64,000 nt of DNA from Deltaproteobacteria bacterium (lineage in GTDB: Bacteria; Desulfobacterota; GWC2-55-46): NCBI GenBank assembly GCA_016218105.1, contig JACRET010000001.1:1-64000 (forward strand), read 5' to 3'. Positions 17,052-25,219 of this stretch are shown piece after piece. Within the stretch, counting starts at the first letter, position 1. Each line of letters starts with the position of its first letter. The notes under the pieces were generated by a model. That model made no database searches and had not been told where the DNA came from. It saw nothing but the letters and a program-made list of their open reading frames with translations. The translations under genes were made by a program, and so were the position numbers.

Positions 17052-17375
17052 TTAACTGTAATGCTGTTTTTTGTTCCAGAGCCGTTTTAACCCGGCCTTT
17101 ATAAGCTCTTTTCTCAGCTTTTTCCTGAGCTCGGATTCATCGACCTTGAACTTGAACGCCTTCTTGCCGTTTATAAAAACAGTGGGGATATCTTCATTGA
17201 ACCTTCGCAGCAGGTCCTCATTAGCGTCTATATCGACTTCTTTAAACTGAAAAGGTATATCAGCCCCTACCCTGTCGATTATATCCTTTACGTCCCTGCA
17301 CAAAACGCAATCCTTCGCGGAGTCGCAGAGCGTGCAGTCTTTTCTAGCGTAGACTTCTATTAGAAGCTTCGTCAT
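17052..17375 (-). CDS. Glutaredoxin-like protein with doubled CxxC
   Basis: This 107-residue protein fits the short glutaredoxin/thioredoxin-like (DUF836) family: a beta-strand start (LLIEVYARKDC), the redox CxxC, a cis-proline region (DIPTVFINGKKAF) and a C-terminal helix. It has two CxxC motifs, C14/C17 and C23/C26, spaced by five residues, in what looks like an internal 9-residue duplication (KDCTLCDSA, KDCVLCRDV). The second pair could bind metal or extend thiol relay. It follows ccdA on the same strand and is probably the last gene of the cytochrome c biogenesis run. Confidence 0.75.
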   Translation of the reverse strand: MTKLLIEVYARKDCTLCDSAKDCVLCRDVKDIIDRVGADIPFQFKEVDIDANEDLLRRFNEDIPTVFINGKKAFKFKVDESELRKKLRKELIKAGLKRLWNKKQHYS

Positions 17376-17433
17376 AGGGGTGTAGAGCCGAGTCTCTTTC
17401 CATTTAAAAGCCGGCCCCAGGTCGCCCCGGAAG

Positions 17434-18168
17434 CTAGCTTATGCTCGGAATCAAATTGTTCAGGTACCCCCCTATAATACCAAGAGAGTTTGAAAAAATC
17501 AAGACCCCAGTTATTATAAGGAAAATACCGGTCACAATCGATATGACCCTCATGTGCTTCTTTAATCTGCTGAAGTGCTTGAGGAAGGTATTGATGCCTA
17601 TGGATGTCAGGAAAAACGGGATCGCAAGCCCGGCGGAATATGCGACGAAAAGTATCATGCCCGACCAGGCGCTCTCGGATGTGGCCGCCACCGCGAATAT
17701 GGCGGAAAGGATCGGCCCGATGCAGGGCGTCCATCCAGCGGCAAAGCCGATGCCGACCAGGAACGAACCTAAAAGACCTGTCGGCCTGCTGCGGCTGAAA
17801 AAATCGAGCCGCTTGTCCTTTTGAAGGAATCCGAAGTTGACAACGCCTGTGATATGAACGCCCAGCAGCACTATCACGATTCCGCCTAACTGCCTTATCG
17901 CGTCCTGGTATTGCATAAAGACGGAACCTAGAAGCTGCGCGGAGGAGCCTAGTATAACGATAAATACCGTAGAGAAGCCAAGGATGAACATCAGGGAGTT
18001 TTTGATTACTATCCTTTTTACCCTGGCGTCGTTGTCATTTGTAAGCTGCTCAAAGGATATGCCGGTAACGAACGAAACGTAAGAGGGTACGAGCGGGAGT
18101 ACGCATGGAGAAACAAACGAGAGCAGGCCGCCCAGAAAAGCCAGCGGTATGCTTACTTCTGTAGTCAT
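17434..18168 (-). CDS. ccdA: Thiol-disulfide membrane transporter CcdA
   Basis: CcdA carries reducing equivalents from cytoplasmic thioredoxin across the membrane to keep apocytochrome CxxCH cysteines reduced. The 244-residue protein has six predicted membrane helices and the two redox cysteines in their usual settings: SFVSPCVLPLVPSYVSF in the first helix and AAGWTPCIGPILSA in the fourth. It is the short form without the extra periplasmic domains of DsbD. It sits between a TlpA/ResA thioredoxin and a glutaredoxin-like gene, in a System II cytochrome c maturation group. Confidence 0.95.
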   Translation of the reverse strand: MTTEVSIPLAFLGGLLSFVSPCVLPLVPSYVSFVTGISFEQLTNDNDARVKRIVIKNSLMFILGFSTVFIVILGSSAQLLGSVFMQYQDAIRQLGGIVIVLLGVHITGVVNFGFLQKDKRLDFFSRSRPTGLLGSFLVGIGFAAGWTPCIGPILSAIFAVAATSESAWSGMILFVAYSAGLAIPFFLTSIGINTFLKHFSRLKKHMRVISIVTGIFLIITGVLIFSNSLGIIGGYLNNLIPSIS

Positions 18169-18240
18169 TTCAAGCCTCCTTCCATTAGGCGGTGCAGTTG
18201 GACCATTTTAACAGGGGCACATTAAGGCAGGATTAGAGCC

Positions 18241-18843
18241 TTATTTGCCCCTGACGGTCTTGTACGCCTCTTTGGGCTTTGGCCCGTTCTTGATGAGTTC
18301 AACTATCACCCTGTATGAGGCGGGGTCTGACCAGTCCCTCGGGCCCCAGACCTTCTCGGCGATATTGCCGTTCTGGTCTATGATAAAGGTTTCAGGCACG
18401 CCGGTGGTCTTGTAAGTCTCTTTTATGCTGCCTTTCCTGTCATGGAGTATCGTGAAGGTCAGGCCGTATTTCTGCGCGTACTTGGCGACGACCTCGGGGC
18501 CATCCTTGTCAACGCTTACCGCAACTATCTCGAACGGCTGTCCGGCAAACCCCTGATAGAGCGCCTGCATCGAGGGCATTTCCTCTTCGCAGGGCTTGCA
18601 CCATGTCGCCCAGAAGTTGAGGAACACGACCTTGCCCCTGAACTCCTTAAGGCTCCTGGCCTTTCCTGAAAGATCCGGCAGGGTAAAGTCTATCGACTCG
18701 CTTCCGGCTACCACCGGCTCGAACTTGCGTTTCTGCCCGAGCACTATGAAAACCGCGACCGCTATGACTACCAGTACTATTACGGCCAGAGCCGCCTTTG
18801 GCAGCCCCTTTTCCTCTTTTTTATCGCTCATTCTTCCAGCCAT
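18241..18843 (-). CDS. resA: Membrane-anchored thioredoxin, TlpA/ResA type
   Basis: The 200-residue protein has one N-terminal anchor helix (about residues 17-35) and an AhpC-TSA/thioredoxin domain with the active site NFWATWCKPCEEEMP, plus the cis-Pro VPETFIID. It reduces apocytochrome c thiols on the periplasmic side, with electrons from CcdA. Its start lies 13 nt after the ccsA stop. A second ATG four codons later (MSDKKEEK) is an alternative start. The name resA is by role; tlpA would serve equally. Confidence 0.9.
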   Translation of the reverse strand: MAGRMSDKKEEKGLPKAALAVIVLVVIAVAVFIVLGQKRKFEPVVAGSESIDFTLPDLSGKARSLKEFRGKVVFLNFWATWCKPCEEEMPSMQALYQGFAGQPFEIVAVSVDKDGPEVVAKYAQKYGLTFTILHDRKGSIKETYKTTGVPETFIIDQNGNIAEKVWGPRDWSDPASYRVIVELIKNGPKPKEAYKTVRGK

Positions 18844-18856
18844 TCTGTTTTATTTT

Positions 18857-19747
18857 TTATGAGGCGTAAGCGTGCAGGCCCGGCAAAATGAAGCTGACTC
18901 CCCAGTAGAGGAATATAACCGCTAAAAAGCCCGCGATGGAGATGTAAGCGGCCCTCTTCCCTCTCCAGCCCCTTGTAACCCTGGCGTGGAGGTATGCCGC
19001 GTATACAAACCATGTGATAAGCGACCAGGTCTCTTTCGGGTCCCAGCTCCAGTAAGAGCCCCAGGCGTAATTGGCCCATACGGCGCCGGAAACGATGCCA
19101 GTGGCGAGAAAGGGGAACCCCCATGCTATCGCCCTGTAGCTGAGCTCATCGAGCGTCCTCGCGTCAGGGAAGGCGCTCATGACGCCTCCGTCCTTGCCGC
19201 TCTCCTCAGACCTGTTCTTGAGGAGATATATGAGGCTCAGTCCGAATGATATGGCGAAACCCGCGTAGCCGATAAAAGTAGTGAAGACATGGAAATCCAG
19301 CCAGCCTATCGCGTACTTCTCAAGCCCTAACGGCCTTAAAGCGTCCATCATCCAGTGCCATTTATTCTGAAGCGCGGGGTTTAACGGCTCCGCGCTTTTA
19401 AACCTGTAGGGAAGCAGCGACGCCGAGAGCATGGCTAGGAACTCCAACCCCATGACAAAGGCGCCTATCGCCTTGAACTTGTGCTTGTACTCAAGGAGGA
19501 GATACCCGGCGTTGGTCGCCCAGACGAAAAGCATCATGGACTCCCATAGGTTGGAAAAGGGCGCGTGCCCCGATTCGCCCGCCCTGGTGACAAGTATCAT
19601 GGTGGTGGACATAAGGGCGATAAAGGACATGGCCGTGCCGGTCTGCCCGATCCATTTCTTCTTGAATAACCAGTGGCCGATATACAGAAGGGCCGTGATC
19701 AGGTAGAAAACAAATGAGAAAGTGAAAAACACCAAAGATAGAATCAT
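18857..19747 (-). CDS. ccsA: Cytochrome c biogenesis protein CcsA/ResC
   Basis: This is the heme-handling half of the System II synthetase that ligates heme to CxxCH motifs. The 296-residue protein has eight or so membrane helices and the diagnostic tryptophan-rich WWD-type motif WGSYWSWDPKETWSLITW in the last third, with conserved histidines nearby (LHARVT, HWMMD, FHVFTTF) that hold heme. It follows resB with a 3-nt gap, so the two are co-translated. Known partners in the family: ResB/Ccs1, CcdA and ResA, all present here. Confidence 0.95.
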   Translation of the reverse strand: MILSLVFFTFSFVFYLITALLYIGHWLFKKKWIGQTGTAMSFIALMSTTMILVTRAGESGHAPFSNLWESMMLFVWATNAGYLLLEYKHKFKAIGAFVMGLEFLAMLSASLLPYRFKSAEPLNPALQNKWHWMMDALRPLGLEKYAIGWLDFHVFTTFIGYAGFAISFGLSLIYLLKNRSEESGKDGGVMSAFPDARTLDELSYRAIAWGFPFLATGIVSGAVWANYAWGSYWSWDPKETWSLITWFVYAAYLHARVTRGWRGKRAAYISIAGFLAVIFLYWGVSFILPGLHAYAS

Positions 19748-19750
19748 CTC

Positions 19751-21172
19751 TTACCCCCGCGGTTTATCCGAACTTACCAGTTCAACAATATCCTTTAATT
19801 CTTTTTCGAATACAAGGTTATTTTTATTTATTATGCCTCCGAGCTTGACCTCGGTTGATTTGCCTGAATCTTTCACCACGACCCAGACCCTCCTGTGGTA
19901 GACGAAGAAGGCCAGGATGAACCCGAAGCCCATCACTATCGAACCCGCCCAGACTATATTCGTGCCGGGGTCCTTATTGATGGAAATCCCGGAATACATC
20001 ACACCCCTGAAGCCTGTGAAGACGAGGTCTTCGTCGGAGTTCGGTATGGCAGGGAATATCCCCGGATATTTAAGGAATAGCCACGGCGTGGAGATGACTT
20101 TGCCGTCCTCGGTTATCTCGACCTTTACGGCGGGGTTTTCCGCTTCAGCGGATTTCGAGTAGACCGTATTTGTCTTCTCGTCGTAGGCGAAATCAGCCGT
20201 GTACCCTACGAGCTTTACGGAGTACTTTGTGCCGGTAAGCTCCTGCGGGTTTTCCCATTTGAGGGTTATCGGCTCGCCGGTGTTGTCCTGGTTTTTCTTC
20301 TTGACCGCTATCTGAGCCTCTTCAACCCTGTTCCAGGCCATTCCGTAGCTGGACTGGTAGAACCTGATGCCTTTATAATAAAGGGGCTCGTTGACCCATA
20401 TCTGCTTCTTTAATACCTCTTTGCCGTCCTCTACGACCGTCAGCATGCTGTTGTACTGCTTTATCTGGCCTGAGTCGTAATAATCTATCCAGAACTTGTC
20501 CAGCTTTATCCTGAAGTCGGCTTTCGGCACGGACATATCGCCGCCGACGAACACGGCCCTGAAGTCCTTATATCCAGCGAAGCTTCCGACTATCGCTCCA
20601 AGAAGGATCAGCAAGAGGCTGATGTGAGTGAAATCGGAACCAAGCCTCCCGATCCTCCCCTTCCAGGCGTAAAAATGGAACTCGCTCCCTGCCCCCGATG
20701 AGATGACGTCGTACTTCTTCCTTTTAAACGCGCTTATGACCCTCTCCTTTACGGCCTCGGGGCTGGCGTTTACGGTGAAGGTCTCCTTATTCGAGAACTT
20801 GTCTATAAGCTTGGAGTCGAATTTATCCGATTTGTGGTTCAGGAGGGCCTTCCACTTGGGAGGGAACCTCTCGAAGGTGCAGACTATGATGTTAAGCGCG
20901 AGCATCGCCAGGAGCGCCACGAACCAGTAAGAGTGGTACATGTCGTTGAGGCGGAGATAAAGGATGAAGCTGGTCCACTTCTCCCCGTACTGCTTTAAAT
21001 AATCCTCCACAGGCAGGTTCTGCTCGATAACCGTACCGAATATGGAGACGACGGCCAGCGTTATCAATACGAACAAGGTGAGCTTAAGGGAGTTGAAAAA
21101 ATACCATATCTTTGAGAGCGCGGCCTTGTGCCAGGGTTTTGTCTCAGCGGCTGCTTTTGCTTTATCGTGCAT
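19751..21172 (-). CDS. resB: Cytochrome c biogenesis protein ResB/Ccs1
   Basis: ResB, the second half of the System II cytochrome c synthetase, binds the apocytochrome. The 473-residue protein has three N-terminal membrane helices (about residues 25-50, 75-100 and 175-195), a large periplasmic domain with VNEPLYYKGIRFYQSSYG, and a last helix near 410-430. It starts the co-oriented group resB-ccsA-resA-ccdA. With the hexaheme and monoheme cytochromes and the heme-c kinase in this window, its substrates are at hand. Confidence 0.94.
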   Translation of the reverse strand: MHDKAKAAAETKPWHKAALSKIWYFFNSLKLTLFVLITLAVVSIFGTVIEQNLPVEDYLKQYGEKWTSFILYLRLNDMYHSYWFVALLAMLALNIIVCTFERFPPKWKALLNHKSDKFDSKLIDKFSNKETFTVNASPEAVKERVISAFKRKKYDVISSGAGSEFHFYAWKGRIGRLGSDFTHISLLLILLGAIVGSFAGYKDFRAVFVGGDMSVPKADFRIKLDKFWIDYYDSGQIKQYNSMLTVVEDGKEVLKKQIWVNEPLYYKGIRFYQSSYGMAWNRVEEAQIAVKKKNQDNTGEPITLKWENPQELTGTKYSVKLVGYTADFAYDEKTNTVYSKSAEAENPAVKVEITEDGKVISTPWLFLKYPGIFPAIPNSDEDLVFTGFRGVMYSGISINKDPGTNIVWAGSIVMGFGFILAFFVYHRRVWVVVKDSGKSTEVKLGGIINKNNLVFEKELKDIVELVSSDKPRG

Positions 21173-21183
21173 CTACAATGTCC

Positions 21184-21744
21184 TTATTTTTTATTGAACT
21201 GCGCGAGGAATTCTCCGGCTGCCTTGCCGACCTGGCTTTCCGGGTTCAAGGCATTGGCCTTTTCCCAGGCGGCCTTCGCGCCGTCAAGGTCCCCCATGCC
21301 GTAGGCGAGTATAAAGCCCTTGGTGAGCCAGATTCTCTGGTGATAAGGGTTTTTCTTTATGCCTTCCTCGACGATCTTAAGCCCTTCGTCGGATTTGCCC
21401 AGGTAGTGGGCTGAAAGGCCCAGGTCGTTATAGATATCCGCCTCGTTGGGTTTGAACTGCAGAGCCTTTTTGTAATATGCGGAAGATTCGGCAAACTGTT
21501 TTGAATCGAAGTACGCATCTCCCAGCCTCCAGAGGATATCCGGGTCATTCGGCTTTTCCTTGAGCCTCGACGTAAGGTCGGCTATTATCGTAGAGTTATT
21601 TATGGGGGCGCTGGGCTGGGCCGCCTCTTCCTTGGCGCTGGTCTGCGCCGTCTGGTTCTCTTTCGATTTAGAGCAGCCGCTCATGCCCGTTACGACCGCG
21701 AGACCGACCGCCATAGCGCCTAGCAATATTGTTTTCTTCCGCAC
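21184..21744 (-). CDS. TPR lipoprotein
   Basis: A lipoprotein signal ends in the lipobox GMSGC, so the mature protein starts at that cysteine and is membrane-tethered. After a Ser/Gln/Ala-rich linker come about three TPR units (LWRLGDAYFDSKQFAESSAY, YNDLGLSAHYLGKSDEGLKI, then WLTKGFILAYGMGDLDGAKA). This resembles the TPR domains of NrfG/CcmH that hold apocytochromes, which fits its place just before resB, but that role is inferred. A GTG start is chosen since GGAGG lies 5 nt before it; an upstream TTG has no such site. Confidence 0.8.
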   Translation of the reverse strand: MRKKTILLGAMAVGLAVVTGMSGCSKSKENQTAQTSAKEEAAQPSAPINNSTIIADLTSRLKEKPNDPDILWRLGDAYFDSKQFAESSAYYKKALQFKPNEADIYNDLGLSAHYLGKSDEGLKIVEEGIKKNPYHQRIWLTKGFILAYGMGDLDGAKAAWEKANALNPESQVGKAAGEFLAQFNKK

Positions 21745-21758
21745 AGATACCTCCGTTA

Positions 21759-22172
21759 TCAATGACGTAAACTGGAAAATTTGCTGTCAACGGCCTCTCT
21801 TATTAACTTGACGTCCTTACCCTGCTTGTGGAGGTCGTAAGCCATGAGCGCCTCTTCTATGCAGATGTCGCAGTGCACGGCGTGTTCATCCACATAGCAG
21901 GTTAAGAGGCTCTTATGGTCAAAATGCTTCTTACAGTCGCAATAGCAATAAAGGCTGTCTATTACCTCAGGGATCTCCCTGGCGGCCTGATACGCTCTGG
22001 CCGTTTCTCCCGTATAGTTAGCCGGGGATAAAGTCTCCCTGGTCTCCCCGCCGCGAAGCGATGAGTTTTGAACTTCAGTCTTTGAGCAGGAAGTCAGGAC
22101 AAAGATGGCGAATAAAGATAAAAGAACCGAGGTATATAAACGGGTTCTACTCTGATTTTTCATTCTAACCAT
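21759..22172 (-). CDS. PCYCGC/CYCXC-type lipoprotein
   Basis: The 137-residue protein has a signal peptide with a lipobox (FVLTSC) and a C-terminal domain with many cysteines: SLYCYCDCKKHFDHKSL, LTCYVD and CDICIEEA. This is the pattern of the PCYCGC-motif family (often annotated CYCXC), of unknown function, with a cluster of Cys and His likely to bind a metal. It is the first gene of the run that leads into the TPR lipoprotein and resB, suggesting a link to cytochrome c or copper handling. A start three codons later (MKNQSRTR) is also possible. Confidence 0.75.
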   Translation of the reverse strand: MVRMKNQSRTRLYTSVLLSLFAIFVLTSCSKTEVQNSSLRGGETRETLSPANYTGETARAYQAAREIPEVIDSLYCYCDCKKHFDHKSLLTCYVDEHAVHCDICIEEALMAYDLHKQGKDVKLIREAVDSKFSSLRH

Positions 22173-22377
22173 ATCGGCACTAATTGTTATTTATAAACTT
22201 TTTTTTGTTGGATTTCAAATAGATTTTGGATTCAGGGTCATATTAACAGAATTGGATTAAAAACTTATTAAGATTAAATTACTTAATTTTTAAGTAACCG
22301 GGCCTGACTTCTCCTGTTTTCGAGAGAAAACGAGAAAAGGCCGTGATCCTTAATTTCGGGAAGTCAGGATGGGCAGG

Positions 22378-22404
22378 CAAAAAAAAACGGCCTTTTGGGG
22401 CCGC
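22378..22404 (-). terminator. Intrinsic terminator of the rnf operon
   Basis: On the minus strand CGGCC, a 6-nt loop and GGCCG (22388-22403) are followed directly by nine T. It lies about 65 nt past the rnfB stop, so it ends the rnfCDGEAB transcript. Confidence 0.8.
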
Positions 22405-22468
22405 TTTGCGCTGTAAAGCAAATCTGTTTTATAAAGGCGTGAACCAGGCTTTAGACCGGTGGTGTCAT

Positions 22469-23323
22469 TTACCCTGTCTTTTTTGGCTGTGAGGCGTAAA
22501 AAGCGGCCTTTGTGACCTTTTCCTCGATCCCCGAAAGTATGCACTTTGTCGGGCAGCGCTTTACGGACTCGTCGTTCTGAGGGGCAAGCCCATAATTCAC
22601 CACTGCAAGGTTGTCCTTTAACGCTATGCCGCCGGGCACCGAGCAGTCCTTTACGCAGAGCCCGCAGGCTATGCAGGAGACCTTGCAGACCTTTTTGGCG
22701 TGCGCCCCCTTGTCCTTGCTCTTGCAATATACGAACAGCTTATGGTCTTCCGGGTGCATCTCGATTATATCTCTCGGGCATGCCCTCGCGCACGCTCCGC
22801 AACCTACGCACTTATCAAAAAATACCACCGGCAGCCCGTTGGCGTTCATCGCCATCGCGTCGAATTTGCAGGCATCCACGCACTCGCCGTAACCGAGGCA
22901 CCCGTACGTGCAGCTCTTGTCCCCGCCGGTAAGGTTTGCCGCGGTACAGGTCATCTCTCCCCTGTACTGTGCCCTGCGCTCCGCCTCAGCCGTGCCGCCC
23001 TTACAAAGGACGACGGCTACCTTCCTCTTGTGCTCTGACGCGTCAGCGCCTAGTAAAGCCGCGAGCGCCTTTGCGGTATCGCTGCCGCCAGCCACGCAGG
23101 CGTTCGAAGGCGCTGTGCCCGCAAGAAGGGCTTCGGCAAGCATCCTGCAGCCGGGATATCCGCAGCCGCCGCAGTTCGTGTTAGGGAGTATCCCGGCTAT
23201 CGCCTCTATGCGCGGGTCTTCCTCCACCCTCAGCTTTTTATCCGCGAAGGCAAGGAATATCGAGAGAGCGGCGCCAAGGCCTCCCATGCTTACGGCTGAT
23301 ATTATGAGCGAAGCGGCTGTCAT
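22469..23323 (-). CDS. rnfB: Rnf electron transport complex subunit RnfB
   Basis: RnfB is the ferredoxin-docking iron-sulfur subunit of the Rnf complex. The 284-residue protein has an N-terminal membrane helix, the CGGCGYPGC cluster-binding motif of the Fe-S domain at about residues 50-59, a CTYGCLGYGECVDAC set, then two 4Fe-4S ferredoxin motifs (CVGCGACARACP and CIACGLCVKDCSVPGG). It is the last gene of the operon order C-D-G-E-A-B and starts 4 nt after rnfA. Confidence 0.97.
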   Translation of the reverse strand: MTAASLIISAVSMGGLGAALSIFLAFADKKLRVEEDPRIEAIAGILPNTNCGGCGYPGCRMLAEALLAGTAPSNACVAGGSDTAKALAALLGADASEHKRKVAVVLCKGGTAEAERRAQYRGEMTCTAANLTGGDKSCTYGCLGYGECVDACKFDAMAMNANGLPVVFFDKCVGCGACARACPRDIIEMHPEDHKLFVYCKSKDKGAHAKKVCKVSCIACGLCVKDCSVPGGIALKDNLAVVNYGLAPQNDESVKRCPTKCILSGIEEKVTKAAFYASQPKKTG

Positions 23324-23327
23324 TGAT

Positions 23328-23906
23328 CTATCCTCTTATAAGTCCGGCAAAACCCATGAAAGCCAGGGCCATCATGCCGGCTACTATGAGCGTTATGGAA
23401 ATGCCCTGGAACGGCTTGGGAATGTCCGCGAACTCAAGCTCTTCCCTTATGCCTGACATCATGAGTATGGCAAGTGTAAAGCCCACGCCAGTCGCGAAAC
23501 CGAAGATTATCGATTCGATATAGTTATATTCCCTCAAGACCATGAAGAGCGCAAGCCCGAGGACGGCGCAATTCGTGGTGATTAGCGGCAGATATATCCC
23601 AAGCGCCCTGTAGAGGGCGGGACTGGATTTGCGTATATACATCTCGACCAGCTGGACGAGCGCGGCTATGGCGATAATGAAGGCCACGTACTCGAGGAAC
23701 GGCACGTTGAACCTGACGAGCACATAAGTGTATATGGGCCACGTGACCGCGGCCGTAAGGGTCATTACAAAGGTCGTGGCAAGACCCATATTGAGCGCGT
23801 TCTCCGTCTTGTTGGATACCCCTACGAACGGGCATATGCCCAGAAAATAGGTGAGCACGAAGTTGTTGATCAGGGACGCTGATATAAAAATCATTAATAG
23901 CTTCAA
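23328..23906 (-). CDS. rnfA: Rnf complex membrane subunit RnfA
   Basis: RnfA, homologous to NqrE and RnfE, is a small protein with six membrane helices that forms the core of the ion-translocating path. The 192 residues include the family segments FVLTYFLGICPFVGVSNK and TTNCAVLGLALF, the latter with the conserved cysteine that, with its RnfE partner, holds an Fe-S cluster in the membrane. It lies 10 nt after rnfE. Confidence 0.97.
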   Translation of the reverse strand: MKLLMIFISASLINNFVLTYFLGICPFVGVSNKTENALNMGLATTFVMTLTAAVTWPIYTYVLVRFNVPFLEYVAFIIAIAALVQLVEMYIRKSSPALYRALGIYLPLITTNCAVLGLALFMVLREYNYIESIIFGFATGVGFTLAILMMSGIREELEFADIPKPFQGISITLIVAGMMALAFMGFAGLIRG

Positions 23907-23916
23907 AGCAAAACTC

Positions 23917-24546
23917 CTAAGCGTTCTCTGTGCCTGCAGCTTTTCTGCTTGAGATATAATTCACGAGCGCGATGAGCGCGCCGAAGACGAGGAACGCGCC
24001 AGCCGGCAGGATCATCACTATCCAGGGTTCGAACCAGGTGTTGCTGAGTATCTTGAAGTTGAATATCGAGCCGAAGCCTAGCAGCTCCCTGATAAAGCCC
24101 ATTGTCATGAGGCTCAAGGTAAATCCTATGCCGATCCCGAGCGCGTCGGCAATCGATGGAATGACCGGGTTCTTTTGCGCGAACGCCTCGGCGCGGCCCA
24201 GGATGATGCAGTTTACGACTATACTCGGCAAATAGGGCCCAAGCGCCTTGGATATCGGCGGGAACTTGGCCGCCACAAACAAATCAGCCACGGTTACGAG
24301 GAGCGCTATGATAACGACGTACGCCGCGATCCTGACCTGCGGCGAGATATACTTTCTTACCGCCGAAATAAGGATATTCGAACCCAGGAGGACAAAGAGT
24401 GTAGCAAGACCCATCGCGACGCCGTTTATTACTGAGTTCGTAACTGCGAGGGTCGGGCATGTGCCGAGCACCAGCCTGAACGGCGGGATGTCCTGCCAAA
24501 GGCCTTTTTTAAACTCATACCAGAGTGAATAATTATTTTCCGCCAT
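23917..24546 (-). CDS. rnfE: Rnf complex membrane subunit RnfE
   Basis: RnfE is the second six-helix core subunit, homologous to NqrD. The 209-residue protein starts NYSLWYEFKKGLWQDIP and has the conserved LVLGTCPTLAVTNS and PSIVVNCIILGRAEAFA segments with cysteines for the membrane Fe-S centre. Its start overlaps the end of rnfG by 14 nt, indicating translational coupling. Confidence 0.97.
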   Translation of the reverse strand: MAENNYSLWYEFKKGLWQDIPPFRLVLGTCPTLAVTNSVINGVAMGLATLFVLLGSNILISAVRKYISPQVRIAAYVVIIALLVTVADLFVAAKFPPISKALGPYLPSIVVNCIILGRAEAFAQKNPVIPSIADALGIGIGFTLSLMTMGFIRELLGFGSIFNFKILSNTWFEPWIVMILPAGAFLVFGALIALVNYISSRKAAGTENA

Positions 24547-25189
24547 CTTTTGACTCCTTGGGCTCCGCGCTCTCCGGGGCCTTTACAGCCGAAGCCGGTT
24601 TCGCCTCGAAAGCCGCGAGACCGTCTTTGGGGAACTCCCTTAAGACCTTCTGGACGGCATTGTTTATGTTCTTGACGACCGCGTCCGACGAGATAGTCGC
24701 GCCTGTGATGGACTGGATCTGGTTCGGCTTCTCGGGCTTCCGGTTCTTTATGTACTCTACCTTCGGGGTTATGTCGATGCCTTTGAACTGGTTCTCGAAT
24801 TCAGGCTCGCTTATCCTGTTTCCAAGGCCTGGAGTCTCGACCTGGTCAAGTATCTTTATGCCTTTGAGCTTTAGATAATCAAGCCCCAGGCCTACCATGA
24901 CCCCGATATTCCCCTGGAAACCGCCGCCGTCCGCCTTGAAAGCAAGCCCGACAGGCTTTCCTTCCCCGTCAATGCCTTCATACACGACTATCGTCTCCTG
25001 CCCAACCTTCTTCTCAAGGAGCTTGTAATCCTTCGCCTCGGGGAGGACGACGAAAATGGCCTCCTTGAGCTCCTTTTCCTTGTTGGCCTGTATCATCGGG
25101 TCGGCGACCTGGAAGACCCCGGCGAGTATTACGCCCGATATCGCGCCCACAAGCGTGAGGTTCAGAAACATTTTTGTTACATTATTCAA
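24533..25189 (-). CDS. rnfG: Rnf complex flavoprotein subunit RnfG
   Basis: RnfG carries an FMN covalently bound to a threonine on the periplasmic side. The 218-residue protein has an N-terminal helix (about residues 10-30), an FMN-binding domain with VETPGLGNRI, and the flavinylation motif SITGATISS, whose second Thr is the attachment site. The C terminus is a charged tail (KAPESAEPKESKDGGK). It requires an ApbE flavin transferase, which is not in the window. Confidence 0.95.
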   Translation of the reverse strand: MNNVTKMFLNLTLVGAISGVILAGVFQVADPMIQANKEKELKEAIFVVLPEAKDYKLLEKKVGQETIVVYEGIDGEGKPVGLAFKADGGGFQGNIGVMVGLGLDYLKLKGIKILDQVETPGLGNRISEPEFENQFKGIDITPKVEYIKNRKPEKPNQIQSITGATISSDAVVKNINNAVQKVLREFPKDGLAAFEAKPASAVKAPESAEPKESKDGGK

Positions 25190-25219
25190 GAGTAAAACCC
25201 CTCCGGAAACTTAACTTGA

